Origin: JAWVZU01 sp033722075 | GTDB lineage: Bacteria > Pseudomonadota > Gammaproteobacteria > Xanthomonadales > SZUA-38 | DNA length: 21,424 nt | Reading direction: 5' to 3' | Assembly (NCBI GenBank): GCA_033722075.1 | Contig: JAWVZU010000029.1 | Span: 1-21,424, forward strand | Part shown: piece by piece, positions 1 to 7,377 of the stretch | Numbering within the stretch: the stretch's first letter is position 1 | How the letters are laid out: every line of letters starts with the position of its first letter | Translations under genes and position numbers: made by a program | The notes under the pieces: generated by a model | The model's input: the letters and a program-made list of their open reading frames with translations, nothing else | What the model was told of the DNA's origin: nothing | The model's database searches: none

Positions 1-135
1 GAGCAGTCCGGCCGGTGCCTCCGGCACCGGATTGCGCTGTCGGACCTGCTGCCAGGCATCCGTCAGTCTGACGACCGCGCCACGAATCGGCAGATCTGAA
101 AAGCCGAATCTCAGCAGGTAATCGGGCGTGCTCAC
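1..135 (-). CDS. hslO: Hsp33 redox-regulated chaperone, N-terminal 45 codons only
   Basis: Partial gene running off the left edge. Reading leftward from a GTG at 135, the 45 visible codons stay open to position 1. They contain the Hsp33 N-terminal pattern: an RFGFSD-type start, then PIRGAVVRL and DAWQQV, which corresponds to the 'vRGelVRLdatWqqv' segment of Hsp33. The family is a cytosolic holdase chaperone switched on by oxidation of a C-terminal zinc-cysteine module, which lies outside the window and cannot be checked. The GTG overlaps the TGA of the upstream lipoprotein gene (GTGA), so translation is probably coupled. It would be the fourth gene of the ku operon. The identification rests on a short segment, but the pattern is distinctive. 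Confidence 0.8.
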   Translation of the reverse strand, partial: MSTPDYLLRFGFSDLPIRGAVVRLTDAWQQVRQRNPVPEAPAGLL

Positions 136-596
136 CGCCAGCTGCCGGGTTTCCCCGGTGTGGGGGTAATCCACCCTTCCTGGAGGAAATCGAGGCGACT
201 GCCGTTTTCCAGTCGAACTTCGCCTTCCAGCGCATAGGACAGGCGGCCCGAGTCCGGCTCCGTCAGCGCCGCGGGTGCCGCGCCCTTAGCGAAGCGTACC
301 GTGACCGTCTCGCTCCCGAGGGCAGGGACCGTCAGTGCAAATGGAGGCGTGAACCGTCCCAGGGACTGGTCCTGGATTCGGAGCTCGAATTCCACGCCCG
401 CCGCCGGCATCGGCGCACGCACCGGATTGTCCAGGCGCAGGCGCGCGGTGCCCTGATCTGCGCCCGAGGTAATCTCGATGATGCGGACCTTTGGCGCTTC
501 GAGATCCGGAACCCGGGTTCCTCCGCAGGCAAAGAGGGCCAGAGCAAGCAGTGCCATACCCAGCCGTGCGACGTGCCGGGGCGGTCGTTCATTCAT
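132..596 (-). CDS. LEA14/WHy-type lipoprotein
   Basis: A 154-residue predicted lipoprotein. A basic N-terminus (MNERPPRHVAR) is followed by a hydrophobic stretch ending in a lipobox, LALFAC-GG, which predicts lipidation on Cys24. Glycine at +2 rather than Asp suggests outer-membrane sorting, although sorting rules vary between lineages. The mature part looks like a single beta-sandwich of the LEA14/WHy type (late embryogenesis abundant group 2): a 'PKVRIIEITSG...ARLRLDNPVRAPMP..GVEFELRI..QSLGRF' start and the characteristic 'l.v.NPn..plp' turn. Such proteins in proteobacteria are usually annotated as LEA type 2 family proteins linked to desiccation stress; their biochemical role is not established. 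The gene lies 12 bp after the HTH-TPR gene and overlaps hslO by 4 bp, so all appear to be one transcript. Confidence 0.75.
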   Translation of the reverse strand: MNERPPRHVARLGMALLALALFACGGTRVPDLEAPKVRIIEITSGADQGTARLRLDNPVRAPMPAAGVEFELRIQDQSLGRFTPPFALTVPALGSETVTVRFAKGAAPAALTEPDSGRLSYALEGEVRLENGSRLDFLQEGWITPTPGKPGSWR

Positions 597-608
597 GTCT
601 TTTCTCCC

Positions 609-1418
609 TCAAGACAGCAGTCGATCCTGGCGCAGCAGTGTGCGCAGCTCCTGAATCGCAAGCGCGCGTCGGCCGGTTCGTTCGTAGAGTCTGGCGAGAT
701 TGTACCGCGCATCGGTCAGGTTCGGGGCGGCTGATCGATAGGCTTCGATCGCTTGTTCGATTTCGCCCAGCTCCTCCCATGCGGTACCGAGATTGAACCG
801 GGCGATCGCGTGCTCGGGATCGGCCTCCCGAGCCTGCTCATAGAGACCCACGGCTCCCGCGGCATCGCCCTGTTGCTGGCGAATCCGGCCGAGGTTGACC
901 AGTGCGTCGGCATGGCCCTCATCGAGCTCCAGCGCCCGGCCGTAGGCGTGGATGGCGGCATCCAGATCCTGCTCTTCCAGATCGACGCCGGCATCGAACC
1001 AGTCATCCGCATCATAACCATCGGTTCGGGCCGGGGTCGGCTCTGGCGTCAAAGAGGCTTGCGATTGGTCGAAATCCAGGGTGCCCTGGCCGGTTTCGAT
1101 CTCCCAAAGCTGCCCATCCTGGCGCAGCGCGATCCGGTTTCCCGCCGCTTCCAGGCGGGCCGTCGAGAGGGGGCTGCCGTCGGGCAACGCTTGCCGGAGG
1201 TGTTCCAGGGCCCGCCGCACGCGCTGCGGGGAGAGACGCTGATCGATCAGCGACTTGGCTGCCCGAAGAACCACCAGATCACGGAAACCGAAGCGCAGTC
1301 GGCGGGCCCGACGGGTGGGCTCCACCACCCCGGACCGGGCAAAGGAATAGACCCGCGAGACCGGCCACTGCAGGAACTCGGCAATCTCCCGGGCCGAATA
1401 GCCGCCTCCGGCGCTCAT
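609..1418 (-). CDS. MerR-like HTH / TPR fusion protein, ku-linked
   Basis: A 269-residue protein with two distinct halves. Residues about 7-80 resemble a MerR-type winged helix: YSAREIAEFLQWPVSRVYSF is the helix-turn-helix, followed by a wing-like 'rrlrFgFrDLVVLRaakSL' and helices ending near residue 80. Residues 88-115 look beta-rich. A proline-rich linker (about 124-133) leads to roughly four tetratricopeptide repeats at 138-265, with typical TPR spacing of 'A...Y..AL.ld..ha.A..NLG'. No signal peptide or membrane segment is visible, so it is probably cytosolic. It starts 6 bp after the ku stop and must be co-transcribed with ku. The architecture suggests a DNA-binding regulator or a scaffold that binds DNA and proteins. 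That is inference; I know of no assigned function. Confidence 0.75.
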   Translation of the reverse strand: MSAGGGYSAREIAEFLQWPVSRVYSFARSGVVEPTRRARRLRFGFRDLVVLRAAKSLIDQRLSPQRVRRALEHLRQALPDGSPLSTARLEAAGNRIALRQDGQLWEIETGQGTLDFDQSQASLTPEPTPARTDGYDADDWFDAGVDLEEQDLDAAIHAYGRALELDEGHADALVNLGRIRQQQGDAAGAVGLYEQAREADPEHAIARFNLGTAWEELGEIEQAIEAYRSAAPNLTDARYNLARLYERTGRRALAIQELRTLLRQDRLLS

Positions 1419-1424
1419 TCGAGG

Positions 1425-2270
1425 CTACTTCGATGCGGACTTGCGGGTGGCCTTCTTCTTGGCGGCCTTCTTTTTTCCGACCTGCTTGGCGGGCTTCTTG
1501 CCGGTGTCCTTGATGCTCGCCTTGAGCGCGTCCATGAGGTCGATGATCTTGGTCTCGGACTCGTCCTCGGCCTCCACGGTGATTTCCTCGCCGGCCACCT
1601 TCTTCTCGATCATGGCCAGGATTTCGCTCCGCACCTCGTCCTCGTACTTGGCGTGCTCGAAGTGATCGCTGCTGGCCTGATCGATTAGCTGTACCGCCAG
1701 CTTGATCTCTTCCGGACCGACCTCGGCATCGTCGACCGGTACTTCGTCGAAGGACTTCACTTCGTCGGCATAGTAGAGCTGTTCCATGGCCAGGCCGTCC
1801 TGGTGCGGCCGGATCATCACCAGGTAATCCTTGCCCCGGGCGGCGTACTTGGCAATCGCCACCCGGCCGGTTTCCTGCATCGCTTCGCTCAGCAGATGGT
1901 AGGCCTTGGCGCCACCCTTGTCGGGGCCGAGGTAGTAGGATTTCTGAACCACCTCTCGGGTGACCTCGTCCAGCGGGACGAACTCCTTGATGTCGATCGT
2001 ATAGGTCGACTTCGCCTCGAGTGCCTTCAGCTCGTCCGGTTCGAAGGTGACGTACTGCCCCTTGGCGAATTCGTAGCCCTTGATCATCTGGTCGCGGGGA
2101 ACGACTTCACCGGTCTTGCTGGAGATATACTGTTGCTTGACCCGCGCGCCGTTGGGGTCGAGGTGGTTGAAACGGATCGCGCTGGAGCTCTGCGCGGTCG
2201 TGTACAGCTTGATCGGTATCGACACCAACCCGAAGGAGATTGCCGCCGTCCCCTGCGCCCTTGCAGCCAT
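1425..2270 (-). CDS. ku: Ku homodimer DNA end-binding protein (bacterial NHEJ)
   Basis: A 281-residue bacterial Ku. The N-terminus 'RAQGTAAISFGLVSIPIKLYTA'-like stretch, followed by the 'RFNHLD..GARVKQQY' and 'GYEFAKGQYVTFEPDELKAL' segments, is diagnostic, as are 'TREVVQKSYYLGPDKGGAKAY' and 'YADEV'. In known systems Ku forms a ring-shaped homodimer on broken DNA ends and recruits LigD. The last 30 residues are strongly lysine/alanine-rich, a tail type that in studied bacterial Ku proteins contributes to DNA binding. The start is the ATG at 2270, preceded by an AAGAGG ribosome-binding site at a suitable distance. Ku heads a leftward operon with the HTH-TPR, LEA14-type lipoprotein and hslO genes, and diverges from ligD. 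Length is normal for the family (about 260-300 residues). Confidence 0.97.
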   Translation of the reverse strand: MAARAQGTAAISFGLVSIPIKLYTTAQSSSAIRFNHLDPNGARVKQQYISSKTGEVVPRDQMIKGYEFAKGQYVTFEPDELKALEAKSTYTIDIKEFVPLDEVTREVVQKSYYLGPDKGGAKAYHLLSEAMQETGRVAIAKYAARGKDYLVMIRPHQDGLAMEQLYYADEVKSFDEVPVDDAEVGPEEIKLAVQLIDQASSDHFEHAKYEDEVRSEILAMIEKKVAGEEITVEAEDESETKIIDLMDALKASIKDTGKKPAKQVGKKKAAKKKATRKSASK

Positions 2271-2325
2271 GATAAAGCCTCTTAAAAGACGTGCGTAAGT
2301 TCATAAAAGATATACGGAACCTTTG
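2271..2325. promoter_or_regulatory. Divergent ku/ligD intergenic region
   Basis: Only 55 bp separate the ku and ligD start codons. The stretch is AT-rich compared with the flanking genes (for example TCATAAAAGATATAC at 2301-2315) and must hold transcription signals for both directions, or these lie within the coding ends. It contains AAGAGG as the ku ribosome-binding site and a GGA at 2316-2318 seven bases before the ligD ATG. I could not find a -35/-10 pair with both elements close to the sigma-70 consensus on either strand, so no individual promoter is called. Confidence 0.5.
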
Positions 2326-4818
2326 ATGGCTTCAAGCGGTCTGTCGCGCTATCGAGAGAAGCGACGCGCCGGTGCGACGCCGGAGCCGTTCGGATCGCGC
2401 AGGGTGGTCGGGGGCTCGATCTTCGTGGTCCACCATCATGCGGCGACGCGGGAACACTACGATCTCCGCCTCGAAGTCGACGGTACGCTCTGGTCCTGGG
2501 CGGTTCCCAAGGGACCCTGCGCCGACCCTTCGATCAAGCGCCTTGCGGTCCATACCGAGCCGCATCCGCTCGACTATGCGTATTTCGAGGACACGATTCC
2601 CGAAGGCAACTACGGCGCCGGCGCCATGATCATCTGGGATCGGGGCCGCTGGGTGCCGAAGATCGATCCTAAGGAGGGGCTGGAGCAGGGCAAGCTGCTG
2701 TTCGAACTCAAGGGTTTCAAGCTCCACGGAACCTGGACCCTGGTGAAGACCAGGCAGGACTGGCTGCTGATCAAGGAGCGGGACCAGTGGGTCGAAGAGG
2801 GCGGCGCCTATCCGGCGGACTCGGTGCTTTCCGGACTCACCGTCGAGGAGCTGAAGGCGGGACATGGCAAGCCGGGCCGGCTCAAGGCAGCGGCGCGGCG
2901 CGCGGGCGCCGAACCCGGGCGCATCGACATAGAATCGCTTTCCCCGATGCTGTGCGAGCGAGGTGAGGCGTTTGACGACCCCGCCTGGTTGTTCGAGGTG
3001 AAATACGACGGCTACCGCCTGCTGATCCTGCGCGATGGCGACCGGGTCGTCGTTCGGACCCGGCACGGACGGGATGTCGGTCGCAATTTCCCGGAGATCG
3101 TGGATGCCGTGGCTGCGCTGCCCTACGCGCGTTTCGTGCTCGACGGCGAAGTCGTGGTCAACGATCCCAGTGGGCTGCCCAGCTTTGCGCGGTTGCAGCA
3201 GCGCGGGCAGTTGCAGCGAGCTACGGACATCGCTCGGGCCACCGTGGCATTGCCGGCCACCTTCTACGCCTTCGACCTGCTGGAATTCGATGGTCTCGAT
3301 CTGCGCCCGCTCGAACTCGTCAAACGCAAGCGCCTCCTGCACCGGCTGCTCCCGACGGTCGGCTATCTGCGCTACGTGGACCATGTGGAGGGGAAGGGGC
3401 TGCGCCTGTTCGAACAGGCCGCAGCCATGGGTCTCGAAGGTCTGGTGGCAAAACGATCGGCAAGCCCCTACCAGGGGTCCCGATCGGCAGACTGGCTGAA
3501 GCTTCCCGCCCACCACAGCGACGATTTCGCCGTGATCGGATATTCGCCGCCAAAATCCGGCGGCGGTCCATTCGGGGCCTTGTTGCTGGCGGCCCGGCGA
3601 GGCGATGCCTGGGTTCATGTAGGGCGGGCAGGCTCGGGGCTTTCCGAGGCCGAGCGGGAGCAGCTCGCGGCCGAGTTCGAAGGCCTGCAGCGCGCCACCG
3701 CCCCGGCGGAGATCGAAAGCGCCCCGGCAGGCACCTGCTGGCTCGAGCCTCGCCTGGTCGTGGAGGTGCGCTACAAGGAGTTCACCCCCGGCGGCCAACT
3801 TCGCCAGCCGGTGCTTCTGCGACTGCGCGGAGACAAGCAGCCGGAGGACTGCGTCGCCGGACCGTGGAGCAACGACGACCTGGAGCCCGCCGTGGTGACC
3901 GAATCGCTGGAGCGCGAGCGGGTCATTTTTTCGAATCGAGACAAGGTGTTCTGGCCGGACACGGGCTACACCAAGGGCGACCTGATCGACTATTACCGAA
4001 CGATTGCACCGTGGATGCTGCCTTATCTGGGCGATCGGCCGGTGGTATTGACCCGTTACCCCGACGGGATCGACGGGAAGTCCTTCTACCAGCACCGCGC
4101 GCCGGAGTTCCTTCCGGAGTGGATCCGGCGGGAGCCGATCTGGTCGGACAGCGACCAGGAAGAGCGGGAATACATCGTCATCGACGACGAAGACACGCTG
4201 CTCTACATCGCCAACCTGGGCGCCATTCCGATCCATGTATGGAATGCCAGTGCCAGCGATCTGGCACACGTGGACTGGTGTGTGCTGGACTTGGATCCAA
4301 AGGAGGCGCCTTTTCGGGACGTGGTCAAGGTGGCGCGGGCCGTGCGGGAGATCTGCGAGGAAGCCGGGCTGGCGTCATTCCTCAAGACCAGCGGGTCCAC
4401 CGGCCTGCACGTCCTCATACCGGTTCGCCGGCAGTTGACCCATGACCAGTCGAAGGCCTTCGGTGAGTTGCTGGCCCGGATCTGCGTGGCCCGGATTCCG
4501 GATGTGGCGACCATCCAGCGTCATGTGGAATTGCGCGAAGGACGGGTCTACATCGATTACCTGCAGAATGGTCATGGCAAGACCATCGCCGCCCCGTTCT
4601 GCGTCCGGCCGCTTCCCGGCGCGCCTGTTTCCATGCCCCTGCGCTGGTCCGAGTTGGGGCCCCGCACGCGGCCGCAGCACTATCACATCCGCAACGCCCC
4701 CGCGCGCATGCGCGCACTCGCGGAAGACCCGAATCTCGGCTTGCTGAACGCGGATTTCGAGCCGGCCGAGGCGCTTACCCGGCTTCAGGCGATGTTCGAG
4801 GCTACTGCCGGTTCTTGA
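2326..4818 (+). CDS. ligD: Multifunctional ATP-dependent DNA ligase D (PE-LIG-POL)
   Basis: An 830-residue NHEJ ligase with three domains. The 3'-phosphoesterase (about 22-170) has H38, H44, D46, R48, E78 and H80, spaced as in the Pseudomonas LigD active site. The ATP-dependent ligase (about 205-520) has the nucleotidyl-lysine motif KYDGYR at 226-231, DGE at 273-275, EGLVAK at 371-376 and DWLK at 389-392, followed by an OB-fold. The primase-like polymerase (about 535-815) has GYTKGDL, the metal-binding DLD at 655-657 and YIDYLQN with D744. The domain order is the Pseudomonas type rather than the mycobacterial POL-PE-LIG. The enzyme processes, fills and seals ends held by Ku. I chose the ATG at 2326 rather than the in-frame TTG at 2323 because GGA sits seven bases upstream of the ATG. 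The last 17 bases overlap the end of the convergent small gene. Confidence 0.97.
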   Translation: MASSGLSRYREKRRAGATPEPFGSRRVVGGSIFVVHHHAATREHYDLRLEVDGTLWSWAVPKGPCADPSIKRLAVHTEPHPLDYAYFEDTIPEGNYGAGAMIIWDRGRWVPKIDPKEGLEQGKLLFELKGFKLHGTWTLVKTRQDWLLIKERDQWVEEGGAYPADSVLSGLTVEELKAGHGKPGRLKAAARRAGAEPGRIDIESLSPMLCERGEAFDDPAWLFEVKYDGYRLLILRDGDRVVVRTRHGRDVGRNFPEIVDAVAALPYARFVLDGEVVVNDPSGLPSFARLQQRGQLQRATDIARATVALPATFYAFDLLEFDGLDLRPLELVKRKRLLHRLLPTVGYLRYVDHVEGKGLRLFEQAAAMGLEGLVAKRSASPYQGSRSADWLKLPAHHSDDFAVIGYSPPKSGGGPFGALLLAARRGDAWVHVGRAGSGLSEAEREQLAAEFEGLQRATAPAEIESAPAGTCWLEPRLVVEVRYKEFTPGGQLRQPVLLRLRGDKQPEDCVAGPWSNDDLEPAVVTESLERERVIFSNRDKVFWPDTGYTKGDLIDYYRTIAPWMLPYLGDRPVVLTRYPDGIDGKSFYQHRAPEFLPEWIRREPIWSDSDQEEREYIVIDDEDTLLYIANLGAIPIHVWNASASDLAHVDWCVLDLDPKEAPFRDVVKVARAVREICEEAGLASFLKTSGSTGLHVLIPVRRQLTHDQSKAFGELLARICVARIPDVATIQRHVELREGRVYIDYLQNGHGKTIAAPFCVRPLPGAPVSMPLRWSELGPRTRPQHYHIRNAPARMRALAEDPNLGLLNADFEPAEALTRLQAMFEATAGS

Positions 4819-4987
4819 AGTTCTGGATGGCGTGTTCGATGGCGCGAAGCTTGTTGTCGGTCTCGTTCCGGTTGTCGCGGAGCGCGGTGACCATGGCGAT
4901 CAGGCCGTGGACCAGTTCTTTTTCGTACTGGCTGCTTGCATAGTTCAGCGCGTTGCTGAAGTGGGCTTTTGCGGTGTGCAGGCTCAT
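4802..4987 (-). CDS. Small unrecognised helical protein downstream of purA
   Basis: A 61-residue protein that I do not recognise. A strong ribosome-binding site (AGAGGAG) lies just upstream of the ATG at 4987, and the gene starts 14 bp after the purA stop on the same strand, so it is probably the last gene of the purA transcript. The sequence looks entirely helical and mixed-charge (KELVHGLIAMVTALRDN, then NKLRAIEHAIQNFKNRQ), with heptad-like hydrophobic spacing that could form a short coiled coil. No cysteines, signal peptide or membrane segment are present. Its stop codon lies inside the last codons of ligD on the opposite strand, giving a 17 bp convergent overlap. The good ribosome-binding site and position make it a likely real gene; function unknown. 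Confidence 0.65.
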   Translation of the reverse strand: MSLHTAKAHFSNALNYASSQYEKELVHGLIAMVTALRDNRNETDNKLRAIEHAIQNFKNRQ

Positions 4988-5001
4988 GGGGCTCTCCTCT
5001 G

Positions 5002-6294
5002 CTATCGAAACGGGTGCTGCAGGATGATGTTGTGATCGCGCTCAGCCCCGGTGGAGACCATGTGGATGGAGCAGCCGGTGAGCTGCTCGATCCGCTCCAG
5101 GTAGGCCCGCGCATGCTGGGGCAGTGCTTCCAGCTCACGGACCCCGGCGGTCGGTTCCGTCCAGCCGGGAACTTCCTCGAAGATCGGCTCGCAGTCGGCA
5201 AAATCCATGACGTCCAGCGGCGGCGCCTCCAGGACCTCGCCTCGTAGCCGATAGGCCACGGCGATCTTCAGCGTCTCCAGCCCGTCAAGGACGTCCAGTT
5301 TGGTGACGCACAAACCCGATACGCCGTTGAGTTCAACCGCACGGCGCAGGGCGACCAGGTCCAGCCAGCCGCACCGCCGACGTCGGCCGGTGGTGGCGCC
5401 AAATTCGGCGCCGCGCTCGCCCAGACGCGCTCCCACGTCGTCGAACAACTCGGTCGGGAAGGGACCCGAACCGACCCGGGTTGCGTAGGCCTTGGTGATG
5501 CCGCAGACGTAATCGACGGCCTGGGGCGGCACGCCCGAGCCGGTGCAGACTCCGCCGGTCGTCGTGTTGGAAGAGGTGACGAAAGGATAGGTCCCGTGGT
5601 CGATGTCGAGAAAGGTGCCCTGGGCGCCTTCGAAGAGGATCTTGTCGCCGCGCTGCCGTCGCTCTACGAGCAGTGCAGTGATGTCCGCGCACATCGGCCG
5701 CAACGCCTCGCCATAGGCCAGGGCCTGATCGAGGGTGGCGTCCAGGGAAACCGGTTTCGCTTCGAGATAGTTGCTCAGTACGAAATTATGGTAGTCCAGT
5801 ACCTCGCGGAGTTGGTCCGCCAGTCGCTCCGGGGCGAACAGATCCGCAAGGCGAATGCCGCGCCGGGCGATCTTGTCCTCGTAGGCCGGGCCGATGCCGC
5901 GTCCCGTCGTGCCGATGGCTCCCCTGCCGCGGCGAGCTTCCCGGGCCTGGTCCAGGGCCACGTGGAAGGGCAGGATGATGGCGCAGGCCGGGCTGATTAG
6001 CAGCCGGTCCCGCACCTCCAGGGAACGGCTTTCCAGTTCCTCGATCTCTTCGAGGAGCGCCTGGGGGGAGAGCACCACGCCGTTGCCGATCAGGCATTCG
6101 ACGCCGCGGTGCAGAATTCCGGAAGGAATCAGGTGCAGCACCGTCTTCTGCCCGTCGATCACCAGCGTATGGCCCGCATTGTGCCCACCCTGGAAGCGGA
6201 CCACGGTCGACACTTCACGGGTCAGAAGATCGACGATCTTGCCCTTTCCTTCGTCACCCCACTGGGTGCCGACCACGACTACGCTGTTCGGCAT
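5002..6294 (-). CDS. purA: Adenylosuccinate synthetase
   Basis: A 430-residue enzyme that makes adenylosuccinate from IMP and aspartate with GTP hydrolysis, the first committed step from IMP to AMP. The N-terminal GTP-binding loop GTQWGDEGKGK contains the catalytic Asp14. GGHNAGHT contains His42. GTTGRGIGPAYEDK, EGAQGTFLDIDHGTYPFVT, GATTGRRRR and the C-terminal TGAERDHNIIL region are all family signatures. The frame stays open further upstream, but the start is set at the ATG at 6294 because GGAGGGG lies just before it and the protein then begins like other PurA sequences. It follows yjeT with a 25 bp gap, matching the gene order of E. coli and relatives. Length is normal. Confidence 0.98.
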   Translation of the reverse strand: MPNSVVVVGTQWGDEGKGKIVDLLTREVSTVVRFQGGHNAGHTLVIDGQKTVLHLIPSGILHRGVECLIGNGVVLSPQALLEEIEELESRSLEVRDRLLISPACAIILPFHVALDQAREARRGRGAIGTTGRGIGPAYEDKIARRGIRLADLFAPERLADQLREVLDYHNFVLSNYLEAKPVSLDATLDQALAYGEALRPMCADITALLVERRQRGDKILFEGAQGTFLDIDHGTYPFVTSSNTTTGGVCTGSGVPPQAVDYVCGITKAYATRVGSGPFPTELFDDVGARLGERGAEFGATTGRRRRCGWLDLVALRRAVELNGVSGLCVTKLDVLDGLETLKIAVAYRLRGEVLEAPPLDVMDFADCEPIFEEVPGWTEPTAGVRELEALPQHARAYLERIEQLTGCSIHMVSTGAERDHNIILQHPFR

Positions 6295-6319
6295 CGCTAA
6301 CCCCTCCGGTTCCTCGTAA

Positions 6320-6505
6320 TCAGGCCCGCACGAGCTGCAGCAGGAGGATTCCGAAAAACATGCTGATTCCGCCCGCGATCCGGATCGTTCGCTCGTCCAG
6401 TTCGGACAGGCGACTGATGGCGCGGCGCCAGCCACCGGGATTCAGGAAGGGCAGCATCCCTTCGAGCACCAGCACCAGGCACAGCGCTGCCAGCAGATCC
6501 TGCAT
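6320..6505 (-). CDS. yjeT: DUF2065 small inner-membrane protein (YjeT family)
   Basis: A 61-residue protein with two predicted membrane helices: about residues 4-21 (LLAALCLVLVLEGMLPFL) and 43-59 (IAGGISMFFGILLLQLV), joined by a short polar loop with 'NPGGWRRA'. This pattern and the position between hflC and purA match the DUF2065/YjeT family. Its ATG overlaps the hflC stop as ATGA, so translation is likely coupled. The function of the family is unknown. Its constant position beside the HflKC membrane complex suggests, without proof, a link to that complex. Confidence 0.88.
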   Translation of the reverse strand: MQDLLAALCLVLVLEGMLPFLNPGGWRRAISRLSELDERTIRIAGGISMFFGILLLQLVRA

Positions 6506-7377
6506 CAGGGCTCTTCGTTGCGACCCTGCTGGCTGCTGAAGAAATCAAAGAACTCCGACTCGGTGTTGAGCAGCATCAGATCGCGATTGCCCTGAAAGCT
6601 CTGTCGATAGGCCTGGAGGCTGCGGAAGAAGGAGTAGAATTCCGGGTCCTGTTCGTACGCCAACGCATAGATTCGAGCCGACTCGGCGTCGCCCTCACCG
6701 CGGATTCGCTCCGCGTCGCGCTGGGCTTCGGCGATCAGCACCTGGACCTCGCGTTCGGCGGTGGCCTCGATGATCTCCGCCTGTTCGCGACCCTCCGAGC
6801 GAAGCTCGTTGGCCACCTCTGCCCGCTCCGCACGCATCCTGCGAAATACCGAACTGCTGACCTCTTCCGGGAGGTCGATCCGCTTGATCCGGACATCGAC
6901 GATCTCGATGCCCAGGCTCTGGGCGGTCTGGTTGGCGGTTACCGCCAGGGAGGCCATGATCTCCTCGCGCTCGGTGGAAACCACTTCCTTCAGGGTACGC
7001 TTTGCGAATTCGGTCCGAAGTCCGTCGGCGATGATCTGGCTCAGGCGAGACCTGAGCCGGGTCTGGTCACCGCTGGTCGCGGTGTAGAAGTCACGTACGT
7101 TGTTGATTCGCCACTTGACGAAGGAGTCGACGATGACGTCCTTCTTCTCCAGGGTGATGAACCGCTCGGGCGCCGCATCCAGGGAGAGGATCCGCCGTTC
7201 GAACTTGCGCACATTGTTGACGATCGGGAATTTCCAGTGCAGTCCGGGTTCGAAGTCGGTGGCGACGATCTTACCCAGTCTGAACTTGGCGGCGTACTCC
7301 GTCTCGGAGACGGTAAAAGCCGATGAATACACCAGCAGCGCCACAATGGCGGCCAGCAGAAGCCATCCGATTCTCAT
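6505..7377 (-). CDS. hflC: HflC, SPFH-domain modulator of FtsH protease
   Basis: A 290-residue type II membrane protein. One N-terminal membrane helix (about 4-20, IGWLLLAAIVALLVYSS) is followed by an SPFH/band-7 domain: 'VSETEYAAKFRLGKIV', 'PGLHWKFPIVNNVRKFERRI', and the long charged helix 'RAERAEVANELRSEGREQAEIIEATAERE'. With HflK it forms a large periplasmic-facing cage around the FtsH protease and adjusts its action on membrane proteins. The ATG follows the hflK stop with no gap (TAA then ATG). The length is somewhat below the E. coli protein (about 334 residues), mainly in the C-terminal part, and is common in other proteobacteria. Confidence 0.96.
   Translation of the reverse strand: MRIGWLLLAAIVALLVYSSAFTVSETEYAAKFRLGKIVATDFEPGLHWKFPIVNNVRKFERRILSLDAAPERFITLEKKDVIVDSFVKWRINNVRDFYTATSGDQTRLRSRLSQIIADGLRTEFAKRTLKEVVSTEREEIMASLAVTANQTAQSLGIEIVDVRIKRIDLPEEVSSSVFRRMRAERAEVANELRSEGREQAEIIEATAEREVQVLIAEAQRDAERIRGEGDAESARIYALAYEQDPEFYSFFRSLQAYRQSFQGNRDLMLLNTESEFFDFFSSQQGRNEEP

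Noticed and set aside
753..1688. A 311-codon rightward frame across the HTH-TPR and ku genes
   Set aside because: Spans two real genes on the opposite strand and has no family motif; its Leu/Gly-rich end is the mirror of Ku coding sequence.
2316..2345. GGAAC as the -35 of an ECF (RpoE-like) promoter before ligD
   Set aside because: A -10 at the proper distance would lie inside ligD and give a transcript lacking the start codon; the -10 match is also poor.
2332..4269. A 645-codon open frame antisense to ligD
   Set aside because: It mirrors the high-GC codon pattern of ligD, has no ribosome-binding site or recognisable motif, and ligD is certain with three intact domains.
6295..6435. Possible N-terminal extension of PurA by 47 codons
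   Set aside because: The extra part overlaps yjeT, lacks any PurA similarity, and the ATG at 6294 has a strong ribosome-binding site and the standard N-terminus.
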